DNA of 64,000 nucleotides from Streptomyces rishiriensis (GTDB lineage Bacteria; Actinomycetota; Actinomycetes; Streptomycetales; Streptomycetaceae), in the NCBI RefSeq assembly GCF_003112535.1, contig NZ_BEWA01000013.1, positions 186,001 through 250,000 of the forward strand, written 5' to 3'. The stretch's first letter is position 1. Each line of letters begins with the position of its first letter. Both the position numbers and the translations under genes were made by a program. Of the stretch, positions 50,083 to 60,749 are shown in pieces. The notes beneath the pieces are model-generated. The model saw nothing but the letters and a program-made list of their open reading frames with translations, made no database searches and was not told the DNA's origin.

Positions 50083-50631
50083 TCAGTCCAGGCCCAGCTC
50101 GTCCTTCGAGAAGGCGAACAGGTAGGGCACCCCCGCGCCCTCGCGGATCTTCTGGTCGGCGCCGGTGGCCCGGTCCACGATGGTCGCCACGGCCACCACC
50201 TCGGCGCCCGCCTCGCGCACCGCCTCCACGGCGGCGAGCGGCGAGCCGCCGGTGGTCGAGGTGTCCTCCACGACGAGGACCCGGCGGCCCTTGATCTCCG
50301 GGCCCTCCACCCGCCGCTGCAGGCCGTGCGCCTTCGCCGCCTTGCGCACGACGAACGCGTCCAGCCTGCGCCCGCGCGCGGCGGCCGCGTGCAGCATGGC
50401 GCCGGCGACGGGGTCGGCGCCCATCGTGAGGCCGCCGACGGCGTCGAACTCCAGCTCGGCGGTCAGGTCGAGCAGCACCTGGCCGACCAGCGGGGCGGCC
50501 TCCCCGTCGAGGGTGACGCGGCGGAGGTCGACGTAGTAGTCCGCCTCCAGACCCGACGACAGGGTCACCTTGCCGTGCACCACGGCCTTGTCCTTGATCT
50601 GCTGCAGCAGCGCGCCGCGAGTGTCCGTCAT
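50083..50631 (-). CDS. pyrE: Orotate phosphoribosyltransferase
   Basis: 182 residues. Transfers phosphoribosyl from PRPP to orotate in pyrimidine synthesis. The PRPP-binding loop is RVLVVEDTSTTGGSPLAAVE. Other motifs are LSSGLEADYYVDLRRVTLDG, GLTMGADPVAGAML and DAFVVRKAAKAHGLQRRVEG with the flexible catalytic loop Lys. The usual unlinked copy in actinobacteria. ATG 50631 starts directly at MTDTRGALLQQIKDKAVVHG. It follows the mutarotase-like gene by 23 bases, so the two probably share a transcript. Confidence 0.96.
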   Translation of the reverse strand: MTDTRGALLQQIKDKAVVHGKVTLSSGLEADYYVDLRRVTLDGEAAPLVGQVLLDLTAELEFDAVGGLTMGADPVAGAMLHAAAARGRRLDAFVVRKAAKAHGLQRRVEGPEIKGRRVLVVEDTSTTGGSPLAAVEAVREAGAEVVAVATIVDRATGADQKIREGAGVPYLFAFSKDELGLD

Positions 50632-50654
50632 GCCCTCAGCTTAAGAGGCGCGGC

Positions 50655-51461
50655 TCAGAGGCGGCTCCATGACCAGGTGGTCGTCGCCTCCAGCGGCTCC
50701 AGCGGGGTGACCAGGCGCGGAAGCGTGTTCAGCCCGTCCGGGGGCCCGGTCTGCGGCTCCACGCACACGGCCGCCTCCTGCTCGTCGTAGACGACGACCC
50801 ACTTCTCGGGGCTGGTCACCTTCAGCTTCAGCTGCCCGGGCCAGGTCAGGGTGACGTCGACGCCGCCGGGCATGCCGAAGCAGTCGTCCCAGGGACCGGG
50901 CTTCCGGGCGACGCGGTTGCCGGTCGGCAGGTGGTCGTCGCCGCGCTCCTCCTGCCAGTCCGGGTCGAAGGAGACCTGCACGTCCTGGCCATCCTGGCCG
51001 TCGCGGCCGCCGAGGTTCCTGTTGAACCACGGGTGCCAGCCGATCTGCGCCGGGAACGACGAGTCGTGGGCCTCCACGGACATCGCGATCCGCAGCTCGT
51101 CCTCGTCCAGCGTGATCACCTGGGTGACCAGACCCGGGTAGGGCCAGGGCTCCACCAGCTTGTACGTCAGCACCACCTCGTCCGCCGTGCGCCGCGCCAC
51201 CTTCCAGGCGCCGTCGCGGGCGGTGCCGTGGATGGCGTTCGGCGCGGCGTTGAGCGGCATCTGGCGCACGGTCGCGCCGTCCCGGAAGCGCCCGTCGCGG
51301 ATCCGGCCGCACCAGGGGACCATCGGGAAGCAGCCGAACCGCTCGCCCTGGCGCAGCAGTTCGAGGCCGCCGACGCGCAGCCCACCGACCCGGCCGCCGT
51401 TGGCCGGCTGCACGGTCGCCTCCGCGTCACCCGCGGTCAGCGTGATGTCTTCGTCACTCAC
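50655..51461 (-). CDS. Aldose 1-epimerase (mutarotase) family protein
   Basis: 268 residues, galactose-mutarotase beta-sandwich. ATVQPANGGRVGGLRVGGLE, MVPWCGRIRDGRFRDGATVR, NAIHGTARDGAWKVARRTAD (family H of the IHG motif), VITLDEDELRIAMSVEAHDS, QIGWHPWFNRN (second catalytic-type His) and the late CVEPQTGPPDGLN with Glu. The active-site His/His/Glu are all placed as expected, so it may interconvert sugar anomers or act on hexose-6-phosphate. GTG 51461. The upstream gap 51462-51633 is a G-rich tract of GGGTCGGG-type repeats. Confidence 0.9.
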   Translation of the reverse strand: MSDEDITLTAGDAEATVQPANGGRVGGLRVGGLELLRQGERFGCFPMVPWCGRIRDGRFRDGATVRQMPLNAAPNAIHGTARDGAWKVARRTADEVVLTYKLVEPWPYPGLVTQVITLDEDELRIAMSVEAHDSSFPAQIGWHPWFNRNLGGRDGQDGQDVQVSFDPDWQEERGDDHLPTGNRVARKPGPWDDCFGMPGGVDVTLTWPGQLKLKVTSPEKWVVVYDEQEAAVCVEPQTGPPDGLNTLPRLVTPLEPLEATTTWSWSRL

Positions 51462-51633
51462 GGGACGACCCTACTGGGACGGGGCGGAGGGGCCGCGGAG
51501 CAGGGGGGCCGGGGAGCGGCGGCGGGGGTCAGGGGCGGGCACGGGGTCGGGGTCAGGGTCGGGGTGGGGGGCGGGATCGGGGTCGGAATCAGGCGGAGGC
51601 TCCCGGCCGGTCGCCGCCGGTCGCCGCCGGTCG

Positions 51634-52548
51634 TCAGCCGCGCCGGCGCAGGGCCCGGCCGACCACGATCGCCGACGCGACGACCAGCGCGGCCGCCGGC
51701 GCCGCCCAGCGCAGCGTGCTGTTCGGCATGACGGTCTGCGGGGCCGGGACCGGCGCGTAGCGCCCGCGCGGGGGAGCGTGGTCCACCTCCTCCGCGCTGC
51801 GGCCGATCATCGTCCGGCGCGCGTGCGCGGCCTCGGCGGGCGGCTCTCCGGGGCCGGTGAGGTCCTCCGGCCCCGACGTGGGCACCTCCGCCTCGAAGAC
51901 GCCCTCGTGGACGGCGGGTTCGTCGACGTCGTCCAGATCGCCGACGTCGTCGAGGTCGCCGACCTCGTCCGGATCGCCCGCGCCGCCCGCGCCGCCCGCG
52001 CCGTCCGTGGCGTCGAGGGCGTCCGGACTCTCCTGAGCCTTCAGGTCGTCGGCATCGTCGGCGGCGGCGGTGGTGTTTCCGGCACTCGGCGTGTCCCCGG
52101 CCGCCGGCGTGTCCCCGGCCGCCGGCGCGGTTCCCGCGCCCAGGTTGCCCGCGAAGCGGTTCAGCAGACGGGCGACCGCCGAGTCGACCGCCTCCGACGG
52201 CAGTTCCGTGACCCGGCCGTCCGCGGAGGCCGTCCCCTCGAAGCGGAGCGTCGCGCCGCCGTCGGCGTCGCGCAGCCGCAGTGTGAGGGCGAGTTGCACG
52301 GAACCGCCGCCCCGGACCTCGGTCGCGTCGCCTTCCACGGCGTAGCCGCCGTCCTCGCGCGGCGCGATGCGTACGGCGCCCCGGTAGGTGATGGTGTGGC
52401 CGCCGATGCGCACCTTCAGCCGCCCCGCCACCGGCTCGGTGCCGGCGTCCTGCTGGAGGCCGGGGACCGCCCGCGCCACCTGCGCGGGATCGGCGAGGGC
52501 CGCCGTCAGCCGCTCGGCCGGAACCGGAACGAACACCTCATGCTCCAT
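51634..52548 (-). CDS. SRPBCC/CoxG-like protein with a C-terminal membrane anchor
   Basis: 304 residues. Residues 1-145 are a START/SRPBCC domain: MEHEVFVPVPAERLTAALAD, VARAVPGLQQDAG, GRLKVRIGGHTITYRGAVRI, EGTASADGRVTELPSEAVDS, LLNRFAGNL, similar to CO-dehydrogenase subunit G (CoxG). A long acidic repeat-rich linker follows (AGDTPAAGDTPSAG and EVGDLDDVGDLDDVDE), then a C-terminal helix (AAPAAALVVASAIVVG) and RALRRRG, as in CoxG membrane tails. No coxL/M/S genes are nearby, so a role with a molybdenum hydroxylase is uncertain. ATG 52548 has a weak ribosome binding site. Confidence 0.82.
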   Translation of the reverse strand: MEHEVFVPVPAERLTAALADPAQVARAVPGLQQDAGTEPVAGRLKVRIGGHTITYRGAVRIAPREDGGYAVEGDATEVRGGGSVQLALTLRLRDADGGATLRFEGTASADGRVTELPSEAVDSAVARLLNRFAGNLGAGTAPAAGDTPAAGDTPSAGNTTAAADDADDLKAQESPDALDATDGAGGAGGAGDPDEVGDLDDVGDLDDVDEPAVHEGVFEAEVPTSGPEDLTGPGEPPAEAAHARRTMIGRSAEEVDHAPPRGRYAPVPAPQTVMPNSTLRWAAPAAALVVASAIVVGRALRRRG

Positions 52549-52702
52549 GAGTGCGGAGCCTACCCAGCCTGTAGGGGAAAGCACCCGGTGAAACCGGGAT
52601 TCGGCCGCGCCGCGCTCCGGCCGGTGGTACGCGCGCGCCCGCCGCCCGCCCGGGCCCGTCGCCGCCGCTCCGTACCGGATGGGGACGGCGGGTCGCCGCA
52701 CG

Positions 52703-54340
52703 TCAGTAGCGTGGATGCACGAGCGTGGAGGCCTGTTCTCCCGTCATCCGCGTGTCCTGCGCCGCCCGGGCGTCCGCCGTCAGAGCCGCCTGGCTCAGGG
52801 TGCGCAGAGGGCGCTCGCGCGGGTCGAGGCGCAGCGGCGGGCGGGCGCCGACGGCGGCCAGGACGAAGCCCCAGTCGCGGGGCGCGCGGGCGACGTCGGT
52901 GGTGCGGTCGGGGCCCGCGGTGAAACCGGTGGCGCGGCCGTCCACCCGGTAGGGGGCGGTGCGCAGGCCGGCGGCGCGCAGCGTCGCCTCCACCGTCCAG
53001 AACACGCGCGGCCGGGTCGCGACCGGGCCCGCGTGCACCACGAGGCGGCCGCCGGGGGCCAGGGCACGCCGGGCGAGGCCGTAGAACTCCTGGGAGTACA
53101 GCTTGGTGCTGGCCGTGATGCCCGGGTCGGGCAGGTCCGCCACGACCACGTCGTACGTCGCCGCGGACGCCTCGCGCAGCCACTGGAAGGCGTCCGAGGC
53201 GGTGACGTGGACGCGCGGGTCGCCGTAGGCGTGGCCGTTGAGGCCGGACAGCGCCGGGTCGGTGCGGGCCAGCCGGACCAGGCCGGGGTCGAGGTCGACG
53301 ACGTCGACGCGGCGGACGCCGGGGTGGACGAGGGCCTCACGGGCGGCCAGGCCGTCGCCGCCGCCGAGGATCAGCACGCGCGCGTGGGGACCGTTCATCG
53401 CGGGGTGGACCAGCGCCTCGTGGTAGCGCCGCTCCTCCCGGCCGCCGACGCGCAGACGGCCGTCGAGATAGAGGTCGAGGGGCCGGCCGCCGGTGCCGCC
53501 GGTGAGGACGATCTCCTGGACGCCGGTCTGGACCGCCACCCGTACGTCGTCGCCGTAGACCGCCTGCCGCGACGCCCGTTCGAAGTCGTCGACGAGGACG
53601 GCGGCGGAGGCGAGGACGCCGAGGACGGTGACGTTGGCGACGAGCAGGAGACAGCGGGCCCGGCAGCTGAGGTCGCGGCGGAACAGGCCGAGCACCAGGG
53701 CGGCCCCCGCCACGACGTTGACCGCGCCGGTCAGCAGCGAGCTCGTCAGCTGGCCCAGGAACGGCAGCAGCAGGAAGGGGAAGGCGAGGCCGCCCACGAG
53801 CGCGCCCACGTAGTCCGCGGCGAACAGGTCGGCCACCGCGCCGCCCGCGTCCTGGCGGCGGATGCGCTGGATGAGCTCCATGAGCAGGGGCACCTCGGCG
53901 CCGATGAGCAGGCCGATGGCGAGGGAGAACGCGACGAGCAGGACACGGGGGCCGTTGGCCCACAGGCCGCCCCAGGCGCCCGTCCAGGCGAACACCGCGT
54001 ACAAGGCCATGGCGCTGCAGCCGCCGACCAGCGCGAGGGTCGCCTCCAACGCGCCGAAGCCGGCCGCGGCGAACCGGCGCAGCCGTTTGGCGGCGAGGGA
54101 GCCGATGCCCATCGCGAAGACCATGACGGACAGCACGACGGAGGCCTGGGTGACGGAATCGCCCATCAGGTAGGAGGCGAGCGCGACGAGTTCGAGTTCG
54201 TAGACGAGACCGCAGGCGGCGCAGACGAAGACGCACGCGAGGACCAGGAACCGCCCGGTGTCCGGCCGGACGGGGAGCCGCGCGGGGCCCCGCCAGGACG
54301 GCGGGGCGCCGGGTGGGGCTGGTGCGTGGGCTTCGATCAC
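52703..54340 (-). CDS. Membrane-fused spermidine-synthase-like protein
   Basis: 545 residues. The N-terminal half has seven or so membrane helices (FLVLACVFVCAACGLVYELE, LIGAEVPLLMELIQRI, ALVGGLAFPFLLLPFLGQLT, NVVAGAALVLGLF). From about 265 it is a Rossmann spermidine-synthase domain: LYLDGRLRVGGREERRYHEA, LVHPAMNGPHARVLILGGGD (GGGDG), VDVVDLDPGL, YDVVVADLPDPGITASTKLY and SQEFYGLARRAL. These actinobacterial fusions bind decarboxylated S-adenosylmethionine-like cofactors; the aminopropyl acceptor is not proven. GTG 54340 is used. It precedes no obvious partner; DUF2617 is upstream. Confidence 0.88.
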   Translation of the reverse strand: MIEAHAPAPPGAPPSWRGPARLPVRPDTGRFLVLACVFVCAACGLVYELELVALASYLMGDSVTQASVVLSVMVFAMGIGSLAAKRLRRFAAAGFGALEATLALVGGCSAMALYAVFAWTGAWGGLWANGPRVLLVAFSLAIGLLIGAEVPLLMELIQRIRRQDAGGAVADLFAADYVGALVGGLAFPFLLLPFLGQLTSSLLTGAVNVVAGAALVLGLFRRDLSCRARCLLLVANVTVLGVLASAAVLVDDFERASRQAVYGDDVRVAVQTGVQEIVLTGGTGGRPLDLYLDGRLRVGGREERRYHEALVHPAMNGPHARVLILGGGDGLAAREALVHPGVRRVDVVDLDPGLVRLARTDPALSGLNGHAYGDPRVHVTASDAFQWLREASAATYDVVVADLPDPGITASTKLYSQEFYGLARRALAPGGRLVVHAGPVATRPRVFWTVEATLRAAGLRTAPYRVDGRATGFTAGPDRTTDVARAPRDWGFVLAAVGARPPLRLDPRERPLRTLSQAALTADARAAQDTRMTGEQASTLVHPRY

Positions 54341-54421
54341 GACTGCGACGTTACGTTACGGCGCGGGCACCCTTCGTCACCCACACGTGTGGAATTCGGG
54401 ACTGTTTGCGGCTCTGTGCGT

Positions 54422-54961
54422 TTAGGTCGCCGTCAACGGCACGGGGTCACCCGAGCGTGCCCGGATGCCCACTCTGGTGCGCGTCGCCACCAGTTGGCCG
54501 TCCTGCGGGTAGGCGTGCCAGGTGCGCCAGTGCACCTGGCCCTCCTGCCGTTGGGCGAGCAGCGCGGTGAAGGCGTGCGGGCTGCCCGGGAAGACGCCGG
54601 CCAGGCCGTGCGGGTGCTCGGAGACGAGGGCCAGGAGTTCCTGGGCGCGGCCCGCGAACTGGCCCGGCGAGAGCACCTCGACGCGCGCCGCGAACTCGTA
54701 CTCCCAGTCGCCCACCCGCTTGGCGACGCCGAGCGGGAGGGGAGTGCTGCTGCCGGCGATGCAGGCCACCGTCTCCGAACAACAGCCCTGCTCCTCCTCC
54801 AGCAGCACCTGGTGCGAGGCGCCGAGCAATCTCAACTGCAGCTTGGCTGCGGACAGTTCGAGGTCGAGCGTGGCGAGGGCGGGCAGCGGCTCGCGCCCCA
54901 GGGCCCAGGCGAGATCGGCCGCGCGCGTGTCGGTGTATGAGGTGTTCAGGGTCGTGAGCAT
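54422..54961 (-). CDS. DUF2617 protein
   Basis: 179 residues. MLTTLNTSYTDTRAADLAWA, LDLELSAAKLQLRLLGASHQ, VACIAGSSTPLPLG, YEFAARVEVLSPGQFAGRAQ, HPHGLAGVFPGSPHAFTALL and VHWRTWHAYPQDGQLVATRT match the conserved actinobacterial DUF2617 family, located next to the membrane spermidine-synthase fusion. A CC pair (EEEQGCCSETVACIAG) may be functional. ATG 54961 is used. A polyamine or membrane link is inferred only from neighbourhood. Confidence 0.85.
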   Translation of the reverse strand: MLTTLNTSYTDTRAADLAWALGREPLPALATLDLELSAAKLQLRLLGASHQVLLEEEQGCCSETVACIAGSSTPLPLGVAKRVGDWEYEFAARVEVLSPGQFAGRAQELLALVSEHPHGLAGVFPGSPHAFTALLAQRQEGQVHWRTWHAYPQDGQLVATRTRVGIRARSGDPVPLTAT

Positions 54962-55123
54962 GGGTCGGCTCCGCGGAGAAGCAAAAGATGAGGAGGTGGG
55001 TCCGGCGCACCCAGGACGACACCGGGAGACGGCCCCGGTCAGCCCGGTCTGGGAGTGTCGTTTGCTCGGGGCGTCCGAAGAGGGTCCGAGGGGCTGCGTC
55101 GGTGGTTTAGAGGGAATCATGAA

Positions 55124-55147
55124 CTGGGGAGCCGCCCCAGGGTTTTT
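55124..55147 (+). terminator. Rho-independent terminator without an upstream gene
   Basis: CTGGGG (55124-55129), a 5-base loop, CCCCAG (55135-55140) then GGTTTTT. It faces the plus strand, but between 54962 and 55123 there is no plus-strand gene. The whole 54962-55390 stretch lacks a credible protein gene; besides this hairpin it holds the promoter region of the DUF2617 gene on the minus strand. A short RNA ending here is possible. Confidence 0.55.
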
Positions 55148-55390
55148 ACCCAACTTTGCCGGGTTTCCATCCCTCAGGGGGCTACACAGCTCAATTGTTC
55201 AACTATGGCGTGCGCCGGGAGGTGCGGCGTGCGCCCGTGCGCCCCACAGGAAAGGCCCGGGCGCGGGTACCGGCACCTGGCCGTCCTCGGCGTCCCGTCC
55301 TCGGCGTGGTGCGACCGCGGGGCCCGTGGTCGGTGGCGGGCCCCGCGGTCCGGATGCGGCTTCCCCCGCGGGGAGCTCAGCTGCCCCGTG

Positions 55391-55681
55391 TCAGCTGCCT
55401 CCGCCGCATCCGCCGCCTCCTCCGCAGGAGGACCCGCCCCCGCAGGAGGACCCGCCCCCGCAGGAGTGCCCTCCGCCGCAGGAGTGGCCTCCGTGGTGGC
55501 CCCCGCCGGAGCCGCCGTCTCCCCCGCCGGCCCACCAGCCGCCGGCGGCGGCCCCGCCGCCGGACGCGCCGCGCGAGCGGCGGCCGCGGTGCGACTTCGC
55601 GGCGTCGCCCGTACGGACGTTGACGACCAGGGCCGCCACGAGCACGATCGCGATCACCGCCAGGATGATGCCGAAGACCAT
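55391..55681 (-). CDS. Small membrane protein with a Gly/Cys/His-rich tail
   Basis: 96 residues. One membrane helix at the N-terminus (MVFGIILAVIAIVLVAALVV), a basic stretch (KSHRGRRSRG), then a Gly-rich domain ending in repeats HSCGGG, SSCGGG and GGCGGGS, with five cysteines and four histidines. ATG 55681 is preceded by GGAGGGTGA at good spacing. The Cys/His array might bind a metal or form disulfides if outside. No family recognised; similar Gly/Cys-rich tails occur in eukaryotic and bacterial small membrane proteins. Nearby hairpins flank it on both sides. Confidence 0.7.
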   Translation of the reverse strand: MVFGIILAVIAIVLVAALVVNVRTGDAAKSHRGRRSRGASGGGAAAGGWWAGGGDGGSGGGHHGGHSCGGGHSCGGGSSCGGGSSCGGGGGCGGGS

Positions 55682-55827
55682 GGCGTCACCCTCCTTCCGA
55701 GTCCCCCGAAGCAACCCCCCGTGGGCGCCTCGCGCGGTGCCTGAGCGCCACGTGAACGGGGGATGCCCGCCTGCCTCACCGGCCAAAGCAGAGTTGAGGA
55801 ACTTCAGAGGGTTCTGCACCGGGAAAA

Positions 55828-55861
55828 GCCCCTGACCTGCACAGAAGGGCAGGTCAGGGGC
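55828..55861 (-). terminator. Hairpin with T-run on the minus strand, upstream of the Gly/Cys protein
   Basis: GCCCCTGACCTGC (55828-55840) pairs perfectly with GCAGGTCAGGGGC (55849-55861). Read on the minus strand it is followed by TTTTCCC, so it is an intrinsic terminator for leftward transcripts, 147 bases before the Gly/Cys gene. No minus-strand gene precedes it. It may stop antisense transcription from the aminotransferase or attenuate the small gene. Confidence 0.7.
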
Positions 55862-55989
55862 ATGTCCACGCTCAGCTGCCGGGCGAACGGCAGGTTTCCG
55901 CGTCCACGCCCACCGAGGCTGATCGCGCAGGGTCGTCCCGTGTCGGCGCGAACGGTGAAGGTTGAGGAACCGCCGGGCCTCGGCGCAGG

Positions 55990-57189
55990 ATGACGCTCAT
56001 GACCTCCACCGAGCGCCCCTTCCTCAACCGCCGCCTCGCCGAGTTCGGGACGACGATCTTCGCCGAGATGTCCGCCCTCGCGACGGCGACCGGCGCGATC
56101 AACCTGGGCCAGGGGTTCCCCGACACGGACGGCCCCGAGGAGATCCGCGAGGCGGCCGTGCGGGCACTGCGGGACGGACGCGGCAACCAGTACCCGCCGG
56201 GTCCGGGCGTCCCCGAGCTGCGCACGGCGATCGTCGACCACCAGCGCCGCCGCTACGGCCTGGCCTTCGACCCGGACACGGAGGTCCTGGTCACCGCGGG
56301 CGCGACGGAGGCCATCGCCGCCACGCTCCTCGCCCTGCTGGAGCCCGGCGACGAGGTGATCGCCCTGGAGCCGTACTACGACTCCTACGCCGCCTGCATC
56401 GCCATGTCCGGCGCCGCGCGCGTGCCGGTCACCCTGCGCCCGGACCCGGAGCGGGCCCGCTTCCGGCTCGACCTGGACGAGCTGCGCGACGCGGTCACCG
56501 ACCGCACCCGGCTGCTGCTGATCAACACCCCGCACAACCCGACCGGCACGGTCCTCACCCGCGAGGAGCTGACGGCGATCGCCGAGCTGGCGGTGGAGCG
56601 GGACCTGCTCGTGGTGACCGACGAGGTGTACGAGCACCTGGTCTTCGACGACGCCGAGCACGTGCCCCTGGCCACGCTGCCCGGGATGCGCGAGCGCACG
56701 GTCACGATCGGCTCGGCCGGCAAGACGTTCTCCTTCACCGGCTGGAAGGTGGGCTGGGTCACGGCGACGCCCGCCCTGGTCTCGGCGGTGCGCTCCGCGA
56801 AGCAGTTCCTGACGTACGTCGCGTCCGGCCCGTTCCAGTACGCGGTGGCGGAAGCACTGACACTCCCGGACGCCTACTTCGAGGCGTTCCGCGAGGACAT
56901 GCGGGCCAGGCGGGACCTGCTGGCGACGGGACTCACGGAGGCCGGATTCGCGGTCTTCCGCCCGGCCGGCACGTACTTCGTCACCACCGACATCCGCCCC
57001 CTCGGCGAGAGCGACGGCTTCGCCTTCTGCCGCTCGCTGCCCGAACGCGCGGGCGTCGTCGCCATCCCGAACGCCGTCTTCTACGACCACCGGGACGCGG
57101 GCGCACCGTTCGTACGGTTCGCGTTCTGCAAGCGCATCGAGGTGCTGACGGACGCGACGGAACGGCTCCGCAAGGCGTTCGCGCACTGA
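55990..57189 (+). CDS. Class I/II PLP aminotransferase
   Basis: 399 residues. AINLGQGFPDTDGPEEIREA, GNQYPPGPGVPELRTAIVDH, VLVTAGATEAIAATLLALLE, LLLINTPHNPTGTVLTREEL, VTDEVYEHLVFDDAEHVPLA, SAGKTFSFTGWKVGWVTATP with the Schiff-base Lys, and FVRFAFCKRIEVLTDATERL with the carboxylate-binding Arg. It is similar to the group that includes kynurenine/glutamine transaminases and succinyldiaminopimelate aminotransferases (YbdL-like). Specificity cannot be read. ATG 55990 or 55999. Given the kynurenine genes at 43-46 kb, a kynurenine aminotransferase role is conceivable but unproven. Confidence 0.9.
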   Translation: MTLMTSTERPFLNRRLAEFGTTIFAEMSALATATGAINLGQGFPDTDGPEEIREAAVRALRDGRGNQYPPGPGVPELRTAIVDHQRRRYGLAFDPDTEVLVTAGATEAIAATLLALLEPGDEVIALEPYYDSYAACIAMSGAARVPVTLRPDPERARFRLDLDELRDAVTDRTRLLLINTPHNPTGTVLTREELTAIAELAVERDLLVVTDEVYEHLVFDDAEHVPLATLPGMRERTVTIGSAGKTFSFTGWKVGWVTATPALVSAVRSAKQFLTYVASGPFQYAVAEALTLPDAYFEAFREDMRARRDLLATGLTEAGFAVFRPAGTYFVTTDIRPLGESDGFAFCRSLPERAGVVAIPNAVFYDHRDAGAPFVRFAFCKRIEVLTDATERLRKAFAH

Positions 57190-57251
57190 CGCCAGGACGC
57201 CGCCGAGGCCGCGGCGGCCCGGCTGAAGGCGTCGGCGGGCCGAGCGAACGC

Positions 57252-57290
57252 GAGAGGCGCCCGTCCACAGGGTGTGGGCGGGCGCCTCTC
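57252..57290. terminator. Bidirectional terminator between aminotransferase and YbjN gene
   Basis: GAGAGGCGCCCG (57252-57263) pairs with CGGGCGCCTCTC (57279-57290), then after a T/G mismatch CCACA pairs with TGTGG. Total stem 17 bp. It lies between convergent genes. Confidence 0.85.
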
Positions 57291-57322
57291 GACGTGGGGG
57301 GCGCGGGCAGGTCGTCGGGGAC

Positions 57323-57868
57323 CTACTCGTCGTCCTCCTCGGGCTTGGTCTCCGGGGCGTCGGCCTCGTTCACGGCCGACTCCAGGCCCAGCTGCTCCAC
57401 CAGCCACTTGTCGAACTCGATGGCCGCGCGCACCCAGCTCACCGTCGAGGAGACGAACAGCTCGATGTTGACGCCGGCGCCGATCAGCAGCTGCGCCTCG
57501 CCGATGAGGCGGACGGTGCCGTCGTCGTGGGTGTGGGTGTAGACCTTGGGCCACAGGGTGCGCCGGTTCCAGTCGTCGATCGACTCCAGGAGCTGCACCT
57601 TGTCGTCGATCTTGTGGGCCCGGTCGTAGAACGTCCGCACCGAGTAGACCGCCTGGTCACCCTCGCCGCGGAACATGAAGTAGGTGCGGAACTCCTCCCA
57701 CGGCGCCGCGAGGTCTCCCTCGTCGTCGACGACGTACTTCAGCTCCATCTGGTCGAGGAGCTGCTTCACGAGATCCTGATCCGGGACGACGGGGCCCGCC
57801 GGTCCACCCTGGGGCTGCGGCTCGGGCTGGCCCCCGAAATTCGGAATCGAGGACGGGTCGATGGTCAC
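57323..57868 (-). CDS. YbjN-domain protein
   Basis: 181 residues. The N-terminus is Pro/Gln-rich (GGQPEPQPQGGPAGP). The YbjN/type III secretion chaperone-like fold follows: LVKQLLDQMELKYVVDDEGD, WEEFRTYFMFRGEGDQAVYS, IDDWNRRTLWPKVYTHTHDD, GTVRLIGEAQLLIGAGVNIE, SSTVSWVRAAIEFDKWLVEQ. It ends in an acidic ETKPEEDDE tail. GTG 57868 is preceded by GAAGGGA. The family is thought to act in protein folding or septal regulation, but not well defined. It lies just downstream of clpB on the same strand, separated by a hairpin at 57941-57963. Confidence 0.88.
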   Translation of the reverse strand: MTIDPSSIPNFGGQPEPQPQGGPAGPVVPDQDLVKQLLDQMELKYVVDDEGDLAAPWEEFRTYFMFRGEGDQAVYSVRTFYDRAHKIDDKVQLLESIDDWNRRTLWPKVYTHTHDDGTVRLIGEAQLLIGAGVNIELFVSSTVSWVRAAIEFDKWLVEQLGLESAVNEADAPETKPEEDDE

Positions 57869-57940
57869 CGTGTTTTTCCCTTCGTACGGATCCCGCCATC
57901 CTCCCCCATGCGGGGAGGGGGGTGGCAACCCCCGCCGGTC

Positions 57941-57963
57941 CCTGTCAGCCCTGAGCTGACAGG
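57941..57963 (-). terminator. Hairpin between clpB and the YbjN gene
   Basis: CCTGTCAGC (57941-57949) pairs with GCTGACAGG (57955-57963) around CCTGA. 61 bases past the clpB stop on the minus strand. Perfect 9-bp stem, no T-run. Confidence 0.6.
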
Positions 57964-58023
57964 ATCCGGCCTGTTGCACCAAGAGAGGGTGACGGGCGGA
58001 GGGGGATCGTATGGATGACGGGG

Positions 58024-60630
<2,607 letters not shown>

Positions 60631-60690
60631 GTTCGCTGTCTCCTCCTTGCGTCAGCGCTCTCCCGTACTGACTCTGTCAGCGTACACAAA

Positions 60691-60711
60691 GTTGAGTCTA
60701 TTCCGCTCAAG
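60691..60711. promoter_or_regulatory. HAIR (HspR-binding inverted repeat)
   Basis: GTTGAGT-N7-GCTCAAG matches the HAIR consensus CTTGAGT-N7-ACTCAAG in 12 of 14 arm bases. It lies between clpB and the divergent oxidoreductase, 61 and 39 bases from their starts. Confidence 0.88.
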
Positions 60712-60749
60712 GTGTGCGCGCGCCCTTCCCGGCGCACTAAGTTCCGCCC

